A DNA stretch of 64,000 bases from Mya arenaria. Taxonomy: Eukaryota; Mollusca; Bivalvia; Myida; Myidae. Within the stretch, counting starts at the first letter, position 1. Each line of letters starts with the position of its first letter. A program made the translations under genes and the position numbers. Positions 39,970 to 52,587 of the stretch are shown piece by piece. The notes below the pieces were generated by a model. The model was not told the DNA's origin. It worked only from the letters and a program-made list of their open reading frames with translations, and searched no databases. The stretch is taken from contig NC_069124.1 in NCBI RefSeq assembly GCF_026914265.1, positions 54,827,888 to 54,891,887 on the forward strand, written 5' to 3'.

Positions 39970-42900
39970 AATTATAAATTTTGCTGACATGGTTTCTTTG
40001 ATAAAAGTATTGTTGTACTGTTGAGTTATGTAATTTGTGAAGTTAGAATAAGCAAGTACCTTTATAACCAATTACATTCGACTGTATTTGATTTCTAAAA
40101 AAATGTGCTGTTATTTGGTCTGAAGATATACTATTATTGTTGACAATATCGTGTGCTGTGATTCATTTTTAATGATTTAAAATTCTACAATTTCATAGAC
40201 TTGGGTACAACCACCTCAGAGTGTGGAATCTGAGCGCATCTCCTGTAGGGGGTAGCATTCCCATATCTGTGCTGCTGGTCGCAAAGATGTGTAAGGTTAC
40301 CAGGCTTTCGAAACCAGACTTCCCATATAGTACTATGAAAAACAATCGAGCATCATCGTTCAAGGTGTTTGGTACAGCTGTTTACTCATATAACAAACCA
40401 AACCTTTTGTTTGTTGCCCAACCTTGAGCAAACTAACATCCGAAGCTGCACATTTGTTCTTTCTGTACGGGTATTTTGTCGTTACATATCCGCTCAGTAC
40501 ATAACCTGTTAGCAGAGATTTAAATTTCTTCTGGGCGTGTTTGATGCTTAACGGCTCAAGGTTGGGCAACAAACAAACCTTTCAAGGTTTGGTTTGTTAT
40601 ATGAGTAAACAGCTGTACCAAACACCTTGAACGATGATGCTCGATTGTTTTTCATAGTACTATATGGGAAGTCTGGTTTCGAAAGCCTTGTAACCTTACA
40701 CCAACACATCTTTGCGACCAGCAGCACAGATATGGGAATGCTACCCCCTACAGGAGATGCGCTCAGATTCCACACTCTGAGGTGGTCGTACATTCTCCTC
40801 ATTTATCACAGAGCTTCACGCTCAGAGCTGAATTTGTCACCGCCAAGGGAATTCGGAATGCAGATTGAAAATGGATGAATTACCCCAGTGTTGCGCTAAC
40901 TGCCATCAAAACGAGAAAAGTGTGAAAACTGTCGCATGTCAAACAATCCGCTCCTTTAAATGCATATGTGCTCGCTCCAGACTGAATTGCTTTATAGGCT
41001 GTACTTTTCTCGAGGACGTTGTGGAATATTTACGGAATATCCCGAAACGGATATTGTGCATGATGGTGATGATTACATATGAAAAAAAAGTATTGGAAAT
41101 AGATATAAATTGTGTAACTAAATTTGTTTCTGTTACAGTGTATTCATTTTTTTTCTCCTTTTGTCATAATTGTAGATTGCCATATGGCATCAGTTTCATG
41201 ATATGACAATTTGCCAAATAGTTAAATGCTAAGTAGTATCGCATTTGGCAATAACAAGTTTTGACTAAAGATTAAAACCAATAAAACAAATTGAAACATA
41301 TCATAATGACTTTTATGAAATAATGTAAAAGAATCAATTTGAGAGGGATTATGTGGGCAAGATATATATTTTTTTGACATTTATTTTTATTTTGACCTTC
41401 AAATGACCTTGAACTTAACCTCCATGATTCTATAGAAGCAGGTTCATTCTACGCATATTATTATGTTAGTAATACCCATGTAAATATTTATGATAAATGC
41501 ATACATAAAAATGTAACATTTGTGCCGACATACACTTTGGCAACTAATTTACAGGGGATTTAATTACTCCACCAATTTTAAACTGGCTGCTGCTTTTAGG
41601 AAAAAAAAACACAACGAATTTTAACGAACTATTTTCAAAATAACATTATTGTGCCTTGTTTAATGACATTTTATTATTGAAATCATACTTTGATGATAAG
41701 AATCAATTAACAGAAATAAACGGTAAAATTGGCAAAAAGGGTACTTTTCATTTCTTTCTATGTACAAATGGCTAAAATTTTGAAAACTATGGAAACTAAA
41801 AAAAGAAAAACCTTTTTAAAAAAGTATAAGAAAATGTATCATTATAAATACGAAATGGTACTAAGAACTTCAAATACTTCCTAATAATATGGATATTCTA
41901 TGCAGGAGTTAAAATGACGGCCATCTTGGCGGCCATCTTGGATTTTGGCTTTTCGCAAGAGATTTGTTTTACCAACAACTCTTTTCATAAATGATAGACT
42001 TCCACCAACATAACCTAAGATTTCGTACAGCAGGCCGGACATTTTTACGGAGAAGCTTGTTCTTGGGCTCTGCCAGTAACTGTGGAACGGTTACGACCAT
42101 GAAACTTCAGTGGTAGGTTGCAGTTGTAATGCAGTTTCAAAGAGATCGAAAATAATTTTCGTCAAATTATACATAAATGAAAATTGGGAATGTATTTCAC
42201 AAAAACAAACACACTAAAATAAAGGAAAATTAAAGTGCCCAGCTTACGCTTTTTGTTAATCGCAGACATAAGTCTTTAAAAAATATTACACATTAAGTAA
42301 AGGTTCTGAATTCAGAATAACTTAACTCAAAACACTAAATCTTCGTTTGAAGTCAGGTTCTTCAGTGGACATGTTACCTTAAATAACCTTATTTTGTCTA
42401 GCGCGTTGAACGAACCATCTTATGAATAGGTGTCCGATCATTTGTGGCTTTTATTTCATCTTCAATTGACAGAAAGCAATTGACCGATGTATTTTTCTTC
42501 CGATTGTGTTAATCGTGACATCTAAATTGCGCTTGATTAAGGCGTTTTATTGCCCAGCATTCAAAATAAATTCAGTGGGAGTGGGTTGTCTAAGATATGT
42601 GGAACGAAAATGTTTATACATACTATAAATTTAAAGTACGTAACACGACGTTCGTATTTTGTAAGTTACGATTTTCTTCCCCAATTTGTACGCATGCATA
42701 ACTGTTGGCAGGAATGTGAAAAAGTTCAACGACTTTTCTGTCGCCATTATTGGGAACACATACATTATACCTTGTTGGCAGAAACACACGTTTAAACCTT
42801 CTACTGGTTTTTTACGTGCTTCCCAAATCACTTCATTGGATTCACTTGGTTGCTCAAGGGCTTCCATACGTCAGTCTATTCACTTTGTCATATTCGTTAA

Positions 42901-43486
42901 CACTCGTTAACATAATTATGTTGAATATTGATGCCTAATGTGAGCACATTATATAACATAACCATCATTTAAAGGAGTATTGGTTGTTTCTTACGATTAG
43001 GACTTATGTGCTCCCCAAAAACATTGTTAGTTGTTTTCAGAGGTATCTCTTTAACAACGTTTCCCATGGAGTTGACGATGAAATGGTGCTGTTTACAATT
43101 TATCGGGCTATAATAGCTACTTCAGGTGTTCTTATTTGCACATGTTTTTTCAGTGAGTTAAAATAAAAAATATTGTTGATTACCATGTAAACACGTTATA
43201 AGTAAAATGCCCTTTCCATTTTAAATGAAATAATTGGGGTTAAAATACTTCGTATGAATTTCTGAGGTATTTTTTGAATTTTGTTTGATACAACGTAATT
43301 ATAAGCTTAGCACAGTTTATTAATATTCATCCCGGAATTTCAAGTATAGATATAATACTAATAACAAGAAATACGAGCTACATTATCTGCACAAGGAAAT
43401 CGTGTTTTGGTTGTCAATGATGTAATATACTGCGTCGTTATTCATTCAATGTCTAGATAAAGAATAAAGTATATTTTAAAATATTG
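39970..43486. other. Intergenic region between HSPA12-like B and FAM181
   Basis: Apart from the foldback element, this is AT-rich DNA with only short, unconvincing frames on both strands. Around 41915-41945 the phrase CGGCCATCTTGG is tandemly duplicated and resembles a dispersed invertebrate repeat. The 3' UTRs of gene B (left) and FAM181 (right) should be at the edges. No gene is seen. Confidence 0.5.
40205..40791. mobile_element. Foldback element with arms of about 225-238 bp
   Basis: Two long inverted arms, 40205-40429 and 40554-40791, flank a 124-base unique centre. The outer ends are GTACAACCACCTCAGAG and CTCTGAGGTGGTCGTAC. The arms match over nearly their whole length; the visible differences are two small insertions in the right arm plus a few substitutions. 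No transposase is encoded. It is probably a foldback-type DNA transposon or a local inverted duplication, and no clear target duplication is seen. It lies about 240 bp after the stop of HSPA12-like gene B. Confidence 0.85.
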
Positions 43487-45018
<1,532 letters not shown>

Positions 45019-45634
45019 CTAATTTGAAAATAATGTGCGAAGCCCGATTCAAGTGACAAATGCCTCAAATCATATATAAGTTAATGAAGTGTTAACTTAA
45101 AGTTATAAATAAATATGCACATGTTTCGTTCACACTATTCAAAGAATCATTATGTAATGTATTTGATGATTCATAAACATCCAAAATTTTACAATTTGTC
45201 AAACGTTTGAGCTTTCATTTATGTTGCAAATTTTGCTAATGTTTCTTTAATAACATCCAAGATATGTTTACGTAGAAGTACGTCGGCAAATCTACTCATC
45301 TTCTATTCTAAATAATTAAATATTCCATGTCAAATGATATTTTGCACCCGATTCGCACATCAATATCATACAGATTACTAGTGCTGTTTATTGCGAATTA
45401 ATCCAACCAAAATAACTCTGATTTTCAGCTCCTTATCACTAACGTTGGTTATTCATTCGATGCAAGAAGTGAATACCCGTTATTGGCAGCAAAACAACTC
45501 AAAGTAAATCACGCTCTTGGTTGTTCACCGATGCTTCTGTCCATTATCTCCAATTGTCCTCCGTCTCAACCGTATGAGAATATTCAAATAAAGGCCAGCA
45601 CTGAACAAAACTAACAGTCTCCATCCCTGGGATG

Positions 45635-45643
45635 CTTTATATA
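45635..45643 (-). promoter_or_regulatory. Candidate TATA box upstream of FAM181
   Basis: On the minus strand the sequence reads TATATAAAG, a strong TATA match, about 640 bp before the FAM181 ATG. A TCAGT initiator-like motif follows about 40 bases downstream, slightly further than usual. The predicted transcript would have a 5' UTR of about 600 nt. This is inferred from sequence pattern only. Confidence 0.4.
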
Positions 45644-45665
45644 CACAATGGGCGAAGGTAATAAA

Positions 45666-45965
45666 TTAAGCTTTTAAAAAGAGATTACCGCTCTGGGCTT
45701 GGGACAGGTAGAGGCAAGGATACGCTTGTCCTTGTTGATCAATACGAATTTCATTGACAGAAGTTCTGGATGATGAAGGACCTGGCACTTCTCTTGCACA
45801 TAGGGTGAGAATATTTAAGAGGACTTGCTCATGCAAATATGAAGTGCAAACGTCTCCGTAAAATATTGACTGGAAACTTGGAATTGAAATCCTAATGTCC
45901 TTACATTTTAAGCCATTCACAAAAGTGACAAATACACAAACTAAGAAGAAGAATGCAATTGACAA
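45666..45965 (-). CDS. Hypothetical small secreted Cys protein (tentative)
   Basis: The 99-residue frame begins MSIAFFFLVCVFVTFVNG, which looks like a signal peptide. The mature part has four cysteines (21, 40, 56, 84), enough for two disulfides. I do not recognise the family. There are alternatives. The stretch TTCTTCTTAG inside the signal region could be a splice acceptor, making this an internal exon, and AGCG|GTAATC near the 3' end could be a donor. It lies just upstream of the FAM181 TATA box on the same strand. Moderate to low certainty. Confidence 0.35.
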   Translation of the reverse strand: MSIAFFFLVCVFVTFVNGLKCKDIRISIPSFQSIFYGDVCTSYLHEQVLLNILTLCAREVPGPSSSRTSVNEIRIDQQGQAYPCLYLSQAQSGNLFLKA

Positions 45966-48590
45966 ATGATGGCCTAACTTGGAGGCATATTTCTTTTTAT
46001 TTTGTTAAAGTTTAATACAAAAAGTGTGAAAATATTGAATTATCAACCCTGTACATATCTTTCAATGCTATTAAAACAAACGGAGCTCTGACCGCAAACA
46101 AAATATAAATTGTTAAGACTTATTCCTAATGTCAAGCAATCCTACATCTTTAAATCTCAATGGTCTCCACTAATGTTTCACACATATAAAACACATGACT
46201 TAAATATTTAAAAGTAACTGCCTCGATCTCTTAATTTTATGCGCGACCTAATCCTAAGTTAGGACTTTCAGCTCAATAAAGGGGGATTAGGGCTCGATGA
46301 AGCCCCTCATTAGTGTGTGAGTTTATGCAGGGAGGGTACAGGTGGGAAGAGGAGACCGAGGGCTTCGGCAAACTTGGCCTGATGAAACATGCGTCAACTG
46401 CGGGGAGTGAGCCTCGTTATTGACATTTCTCATATCGTTTTATTATTAATCATTATTTTAACATGCAGATGTGCTGAGAAATGACAGTTTTTATTAAGTG
46501 CTTATAAAAATGACCTGCATTTTATTGATGATTCCAAAAAGGCTTAAGGCTGACATTTAGTTTGCATTTGTGTTTTGTTTTAAAATCTGGTGTATGTTAT
46601 ATTTAAAACATATCAAACCCTCTTAAAGCTAAATATTGAAAGTTACTATTGACAAAGAAGGACTGAAGAAACGGTGTCGATATGATAAAAATCACCAATT
46701 GAAATTGAAATGATTTTTCCGTTAATTGTCTAGAACATTCACTGAGATATCACATAAACAACCCATTTATTCATTTGCCCGCGAATTTTGCGGAATATTC
46801 TTTTATGTTTTCATTTAATGTTGATTTTCTTTTCAAGAAGCCGGCGGGTAATATTTCCTTCAAGTCGACTAAAATGTATCTTACTTCAAAAGTAAACCAA
46901 CGTTTGAAAACCTCTACATAAAGTCTCACTTGATTGTCAAATTTACATGAACTTTTTTCGATTGGATTACTTTTAAATGAAGATTACCGCACCTGTTTTG
47001 AATAAATTACAACAAAAACTTGAATTTTATAACGGATTAGAAAGCAGTATTGTTGAAAATAGTCCGTCCAACTTGTCTCATATTGGCGTTTTTCTGCTTC
47101 AGTTCATTTTCTGCCTTTATCATTCGGTTGAGAAATAGGTTTGCTAAACACAAAACTCACACTCGCACTATATTTTTATTAAAATTATAAAACAGCTTAA
47201 GATGTAAATAAAATATTCTGTTATAGTAGGGCTTAGTGTTATTGCAGGTTTTATGAGTATTACCTTATTTAAGTACCGCTTTTCTAATGCAGATTCACAT
47301 TATTCAAATCCGAACTTTAGTTGCAAATGAAATTGCTTTTTATAACCTTTGTCGCAATAACAAAAATCCTATGCGATCTATTTGTCATATATTTTTACTA
47401 TTTTTGGAGACGTTTTAACCGCCCACCGATTTGGAAACGGCGGTCTTGAAAGGAAGGTGAACGCAAATATGAAATAAATTCATTTTTTTGATTTTTATTA
47501 TATTTTGTTGTTTCATGTAAAACCTTGCTACCGAATTAAATTGTTTTGTTATAACATTGATACGGTAACCTCTCAGTGTCTTCGTTCTCAAATCACAAAT
47601 ATAGCCACGCAATAAAATCTCAATTTGAAATTGATAAAACTTTTTTTGTATTAAAATGTTAATTCAGGAAACTGCAAAATATTTTAGAAAAATACAGATA
47701 AAAGCCAGGCTTTTAAAACTGTCGGTTTTACGACTACAGCTACAAAGTAGTTTATATATACATTCTGGAAGAGAAACCTTCGGATGAACAATCCATATCC
47801 TAACAATGATATAGTGTCTGTTTCGTTGAGATTGTTCATTGAAAGGATTTGCGCAACACTTTCAACGCCGCTCTCCAGCATCGGCTCAAGGGGTATTCTT
47901 TTCCACAAATTACTATCTGATATTTAAAGTTCCCGAAGGTCCGAACTATAAAAGAGGGTAAGATAATTTTCTAAAGAAATCACAACAAAAGCATCTATGT
48001 TTTGTGACAACAAAACTAAGTTGATATAGTCTGGAACATATTGACCCCAAAACATAGACTTTCCGTATAAATGCAACACATATTTGATAAAATAATCCTT
48101 CGCAAATTTAACTCAACTCCTTAATCAAAAACATCTTGCTGCTATTGTAACTCATAAATAAATAAAATAAAATTTTGAAAGGTTCTAAATGTTGGGCTTC
48201 CCAATTGACTTTGCCCTAAAAGGCTAGAATTCAATTTAATTCAGTTGTCTTTATTTCCACCAGAAGCCAGTGAACACAAAATGCAAAGAAAAACAAAATC
48301 AAAACAATACATAGAAGTAAAAACAAACATTAATTAATGATTAAACATCGTCCTGACTACAGATAATGTTTCAGAAATTGAAATTAATAATTAAAATCAT
48401 TTGTTTGATTATAACTATGTTTAAGTTGATAACATTTATATTAGTATAAGCTATGCTTTAATGGTATTGTAAGACTACTTTTTATTATATAAAATGACTT
48501 ATTTGGATGCCTCAACATGATTTAGATACTTGTTACTCGCAAATATGATTCATTGATCACAGTCAAAACCTTTCGTTTCCGTTTAGAAAT
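45966..48590. other. Mostly non-coding region
   Basis: This is AT-rich DNA with one GC-richer patch at about 46240-46440, which includes CAGGTGGGAAGAGG, an E-box next to a CSL-like GTGGGAA. That could be an enhancer for FAM181 or the small secreted frame, but it is speculative. One possible exon is noted separately at 47762-47916. Near 48225-48260 an AATTC/AATTG-rich run may be a retroelement tail. Confidence 0.4.
47762..47916 (-). CDS. Possible orphan internal exon (tentative)
   Basis: The 155-nt frame reads SNLWKRIPLEPMLESGVES and continues VAQILSMNNLNETDTISLLG. It is bounded by AG at 47918-47917 and GTATAT at 47761-47756. Base composition is more gene-like than its surroundings. No neighbouring exon with a matching phase was found, and I do not recognise the family. 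A weak resemblance to the N-terminal domain of ligand-gated channels is not enough for a call. Confidence 0.2.
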
Positions 48591-48864
48591 CACTAGCGGA
48601 TCCAGGACGGGTCGCACTCGGCGCCTTCTCCCCTTGAATCGTCCAAGTGTTTACTTTGATTTTCAATATAGGAGAAAAAAGTAATAAAACACGCCCAAAA
48701 TGCACTATTTCGGACTAAAAAATGGTCAAAATTTCTTGAGGGAGTACCCCCATCCCCAACAACACTATACCATATAAATTTCGGTTCTGAGACAGGGGCG
48801 CAGGTCAAAAAGTTACGTCCCTAAGTTACGCCCCCTTTAGCGTTAAATCCTGGATCCGCACCTG
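48591..48864. mobile_element. MITE-like repeat with GCGGATCCAGG ends
   Basis: The 274-bp element has inverted ends: CACTAGCGGATCCAGGA on the left and TCCTGGATCCGCACCTG on the right. The interior (GTTACGCCCCC, CCCCCATCCCCAACAAC) is GC-rich and non-coding, typical of a dispersed short repeat. No target duplication is clear. Confidence 0.65.
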
Positions 48865-49329
48865 AAAATGTTGTCCACCATTAATAATTTCATCATCCAT
48901 AATTAGTTGGGCTGCAATATATCTGTCTTCGTCAGTCTTGTTCCTAATTATGTTACATTAATTGTTTCTTAAGGTCAGACAGCCCAATATACGCATTGAA
49001 TGGCGTTTTCTTCATTATCTATTCCAGTCACAAAGCCGCGATAATGTAATTTTCTGGTCCCCTTGCCTTGCACAGTCAATGGAACAACCTTAGGTCTCCT
49101 AAAAAACCCACGTACCGACGAACTGCGCTCCCTTATGACGATGGAAACGCGCTGGTATTTTTCAGAAGGTTGAAAATATCGTATTAGAGACAAACATTTT
49201 CTGACGATCGAGACTTGTTGGTTTTGTTCAAAGCAATAGTGGGATGGCTGACAATACCACGTGTATTTATTTAATAAAGGTTCATCAAAACATATCGCGT
49301 ATTTCTGTGTTTAATATATGTAAGCAATA

Positions 49330-51300
49330 TTAACACAGCACTAAAGGTCATATGGCATGGTGTATAGAGATTTTAAGAGTTTATTCATACATACATTCAT
49401 GCATACATACACAAATACACACACATATACATGGAATAATAATATATAAATATTACAATTATATGAAGAAAAGAATTGAATATTATGTACATAGCGTGAA
49501 GATTCTGTTAATGTAGTCAGTTTACCCAAAATACATTGTATATATGTATCCTTTATTTGCATAGCATTATACACGTTTACTGCAAGATTTCTATTAATAT
49601 AAACATTTTGTGACTCGATTAATTCATTCAGTTTGGGTACATTTGGTCCTTTATAATAATATTTCCTAAGATATTGCTTTCTTAAATCTTTACACAACGG
49701 ACATTCCAGACTAAAATGAATTTCATCCTCTAAGATATTTCACGCAATACATTTTCTATCACAATGTGGAATTGCAACTCGGCTTCTACCTCTAGTCTAT
49801 GCGCCGACATTCTAAGCCCAGTCAATGCAGTTCTATACTTATATATAATATATATATATGTATATACACCTATATTAACAGCTGGCAAATAAGATTGAAG
49901 TTTAAAATCAGCAAAAAGTAAGTATATTTTCGCTCAAGTGGATTAGTTTAACTCCGTCAACCAATTTCGAAGAAAAACATCATCAACTCCTTGTTTATCT
50001 GACAATATAAATTGATTAAAATCCCCTACGTCTTGTGAATTCCACACAATGACTAAATAGAAGTAGATGCCTTACTAGGTAAGCCCACGATTTAGAATTA
50101 GGGTTATCATCTAAACCACAATACATTTTCTTATATACTGTTTTTACATATTTAATATTATACATGTAAAAAATCTTCAGCCAATATTGTATCACATTTG
50201 CAGAACGTTTGGTTAACAATGTTGTTCTTCCTAGCTCTCCATATACAAACTTATTCTGGGTTTGTGCTTTAACTCTTAGTAAATGTTTACAAAACATAAT
50301 GGACTCAGTCTACCTGTACACTATCCTATTATCTCCATACTTCTGAACCATAGCTTAGGATCGGAGAAAATAATTTGTCAAACAAATCTAAACTCTACTT
50401 TATTGACAAAGTGGTGAATTTATTTAAACAATTCTTATGTTTAAACATTGCCTTAAGAGCAATACAGATAGTCTTTCAAACGTGTTTGTAAAAGATCCAC
50501 CTGTTGTGAAAACAATACTTAGATATGTTAATTTAAATACAATTTCTTATTCCTGACCATTATACAAAAATCTTATATTTCTCCTCAATCTTCCTCCCTT
50601 TTTAAAAACCGTTACTTTTGTTTGAGCATAATTTACACCGAACTTTCACCTATTGCAATATTCTTCTAACAGTACTAATCCTTTCGGAAGACCTGTTTCT
50701 GTTTCCGAAAATAAAACAATATTATTAGCATCTAATACCAAGAATAATTGAAGAATGCCCAAATCATCCCCATCAAAATTATGAACAACCAAGTAATCTT
50801 CAATACCATTTATGTACATGTACATTGAAAATAAAAATGGGGATAATGATTCGCCTTGATGTACACCAAGAAAACAATCAAAGTCTTCACCTAGTGTATT
50901 ATCAAACTTAACTCTTGATTGTACATTATCACACATAGCTTTTATTTTACCCAACACGTTCCCTCTTTCTCTTCTTGTTTTTACTCAATAAATGTGAAAT
51001 AACACACTGCAAGACTAATCTATTATCAACAGTACTCATCATCTGCCGATAGCCTGACTGTTTCTATGTATACATGATATTGTTCAGCCCACTGATTTAA
51101 TATTTCATTAAAGACTTTAGTAAACAATAAACCGAGAGAATTCAACAATGCACTACCTCTATAATTACTTACAATGTTAACATCACCCTTTTTATGAAGG
51201 GGCACAACCGGGACACATCCGTATACGGACCGAGCCATGAGCTGATGTCCATTTCTCTTCCAGGAGAGAATGGCCGGTCCTTCTAAATGCTCGAAGTGGT
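49330..51300 (-). mobile_element. Degenerate LINE (non-LTR retrotransposon), 3' part
   Basis: Read on the minus strand from about 51300 to 49340, frames on both sides of several stops and frameshifts follow the order of a LINE reverse transcriptase. First comes VPLHKKGDVNIVSNYRGSAL (RT start), then WAEQYHVYIE, then GVHQGESLSPFLFSMY, then LDANNIVLFSET where an active copy would have YADDIVLFSET. Next are the post-RT segments HLLRVKAQTQNKFVYGELG and KDLRKQYLRKYYYKGPNVP. The catalytic YADD is lost, so this copy is dead. Near 49380-49440 a TACA-type microsatellite (minus-strand TGTA) fits a LINE 3' tail. The 5' part is missing. It is probably a CR1/Jockey-group element; the clade is not certain. 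Confidence 0.85.
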
Positions 51301-51440
51301 GTGTCACATTTCTTATATTATATAAAACATTTTATATAACCATTTTTTGTAAACATCGCCTAAGATGTGTTTTATTAAACCTGGCCATGTTTTCTTGCGA
51401 TGATTGTTCGCCGTTGTCAAAATCTCAAAGCTGCACACAG

Positions 51441-51551
51441 CAGTTTTATGACGTTAGCGATCCATTTAATTTTTGGACAGGTCCGGACCGGCAAAAATAC
51501 TATTTGTTTTTCACATAAGTATCTATATGGACACCCGACGTCATAAAACTG
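51441..51551. mobile_element. Small MITE-like element, 13-bp inverted ends
   Basis: CAGTTTTATGACG at 51441-51453 and CGTCATAAAACTG at 51539-51551 are perfect inverted repeats 111 bp apart overall. No target duplication is visible, and the element is non-coding. Confidence 0.45.
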
Positions 51552-51891
51552 GATTTTTTTTAAAAAAATACAGTGATGTACGGACCGATCGACTCTCTTA
51601 GTCTCTATATACAAAGAAGGGACACATTTATGTGAGTTATAATATTCATATTTAGCAACATTCTGTCAACTATGGTTTTAAAAGTCCAATGTGTCATGAC
51701 TTTTTCATAAAACTAGTAAAGAGACCACTGTATTATCAGTACTTTTAAGCTGCCAGTATTGTAAGCACATATTGGTTAAAGCAAAAGCAGTAGGCCGATG
51801 CCATCGCTGGTGCCAATATATTGGTAGAACAAGTGGCAACTCTGGCAGTCTGGGCGTAGTTTTGTGACTCGAGGAAGGATACGGAGAGAGC

Positions 51892-52587
51892 ATGGATTTC
51901 AACAGATGGTTTTGGATTAACCTTCTGACTGTGTTCGGCAGTCTTATAGCGAGTGGTAGGTTTTAAAAAGGGTACATAAAATTATCTATATAGGTATTGA
52001 GGTTTCAATCAATTTTGAAACATTCATAACATTTAAAAGTATGTGCATTAATAACAAAATAATAAAGTTTGTAGCACAATATAAAATATGTTGTGTTCTT
52101 GACGGACTTTGTGGTGAACAAATGAATGATTTTCAGTTTTTCCTTAAAATGCAGGTACATGTATTTGTTAAATTTGTATTATATTGCTAAATAGTATGCG
52201 ATTAATTTTTAAGGTTTTTCGGAGAGTGTATGGCCTTCAGAGTACGATTCGGATCATTCGGAACCCGACCTACTGCAAAAGTACAACAATGATAATACCT
52301 GGGATACACCAAACACAGGAGAGAACTACCCGTCATTGCTTTCACTGCTAAAACGGGGAGGAATGGGAGTACCACTGGAAGATGAATATCAGCGATTTCC
52401 AAGAATAAAGGACAGGGTCATTATCCCATTCTTTTCTTATGGTAGTAACCTTGGCTACGGAAGGCCGCGTATATCAGCGGCATATCGTCCACAAGTACAG
52501 ATTGGCTACAGTCCCTGGAATGTAGGAGCAATGCGTTCATCAAACCGGTTTCTGTCCAGAGCTGCTGGACCCTATTCGTCATACTAA
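51892..52587 (+). CDS. Secreted peptide precursor, unrecognised (neuropeptide- or matrix-like)
   Basis: Two exons, 51892-51955 and 52214-52587, join in phase 1 (donor GTAGGT, acceptor TTTTTAAG) to give 145 residues. The N-terminus, MDFNRWFWINLLTVFGSLIASG, is a good signal peptide with likely cleavage near 20-24. An acidic spacer follows (WPSEYDSDHSEPD), then LLSLLKR with a dibasic site at 68-69, then a basic, Tyr/Arg-rich half with no acidic residue after Asp88. That half includes FFSYGSNLGYGRPR and the C-terminus SRAAGPYSSY. There are no cysteines. A signal peptide ended by a phase-1 intron and one dibasic site are typical of peptide hormone precursors, but no amidation signal (GKR) is present. 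A shell-matrix or other structural secreted protein is the alternative. No family is recognised. Confidence 0.75.
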
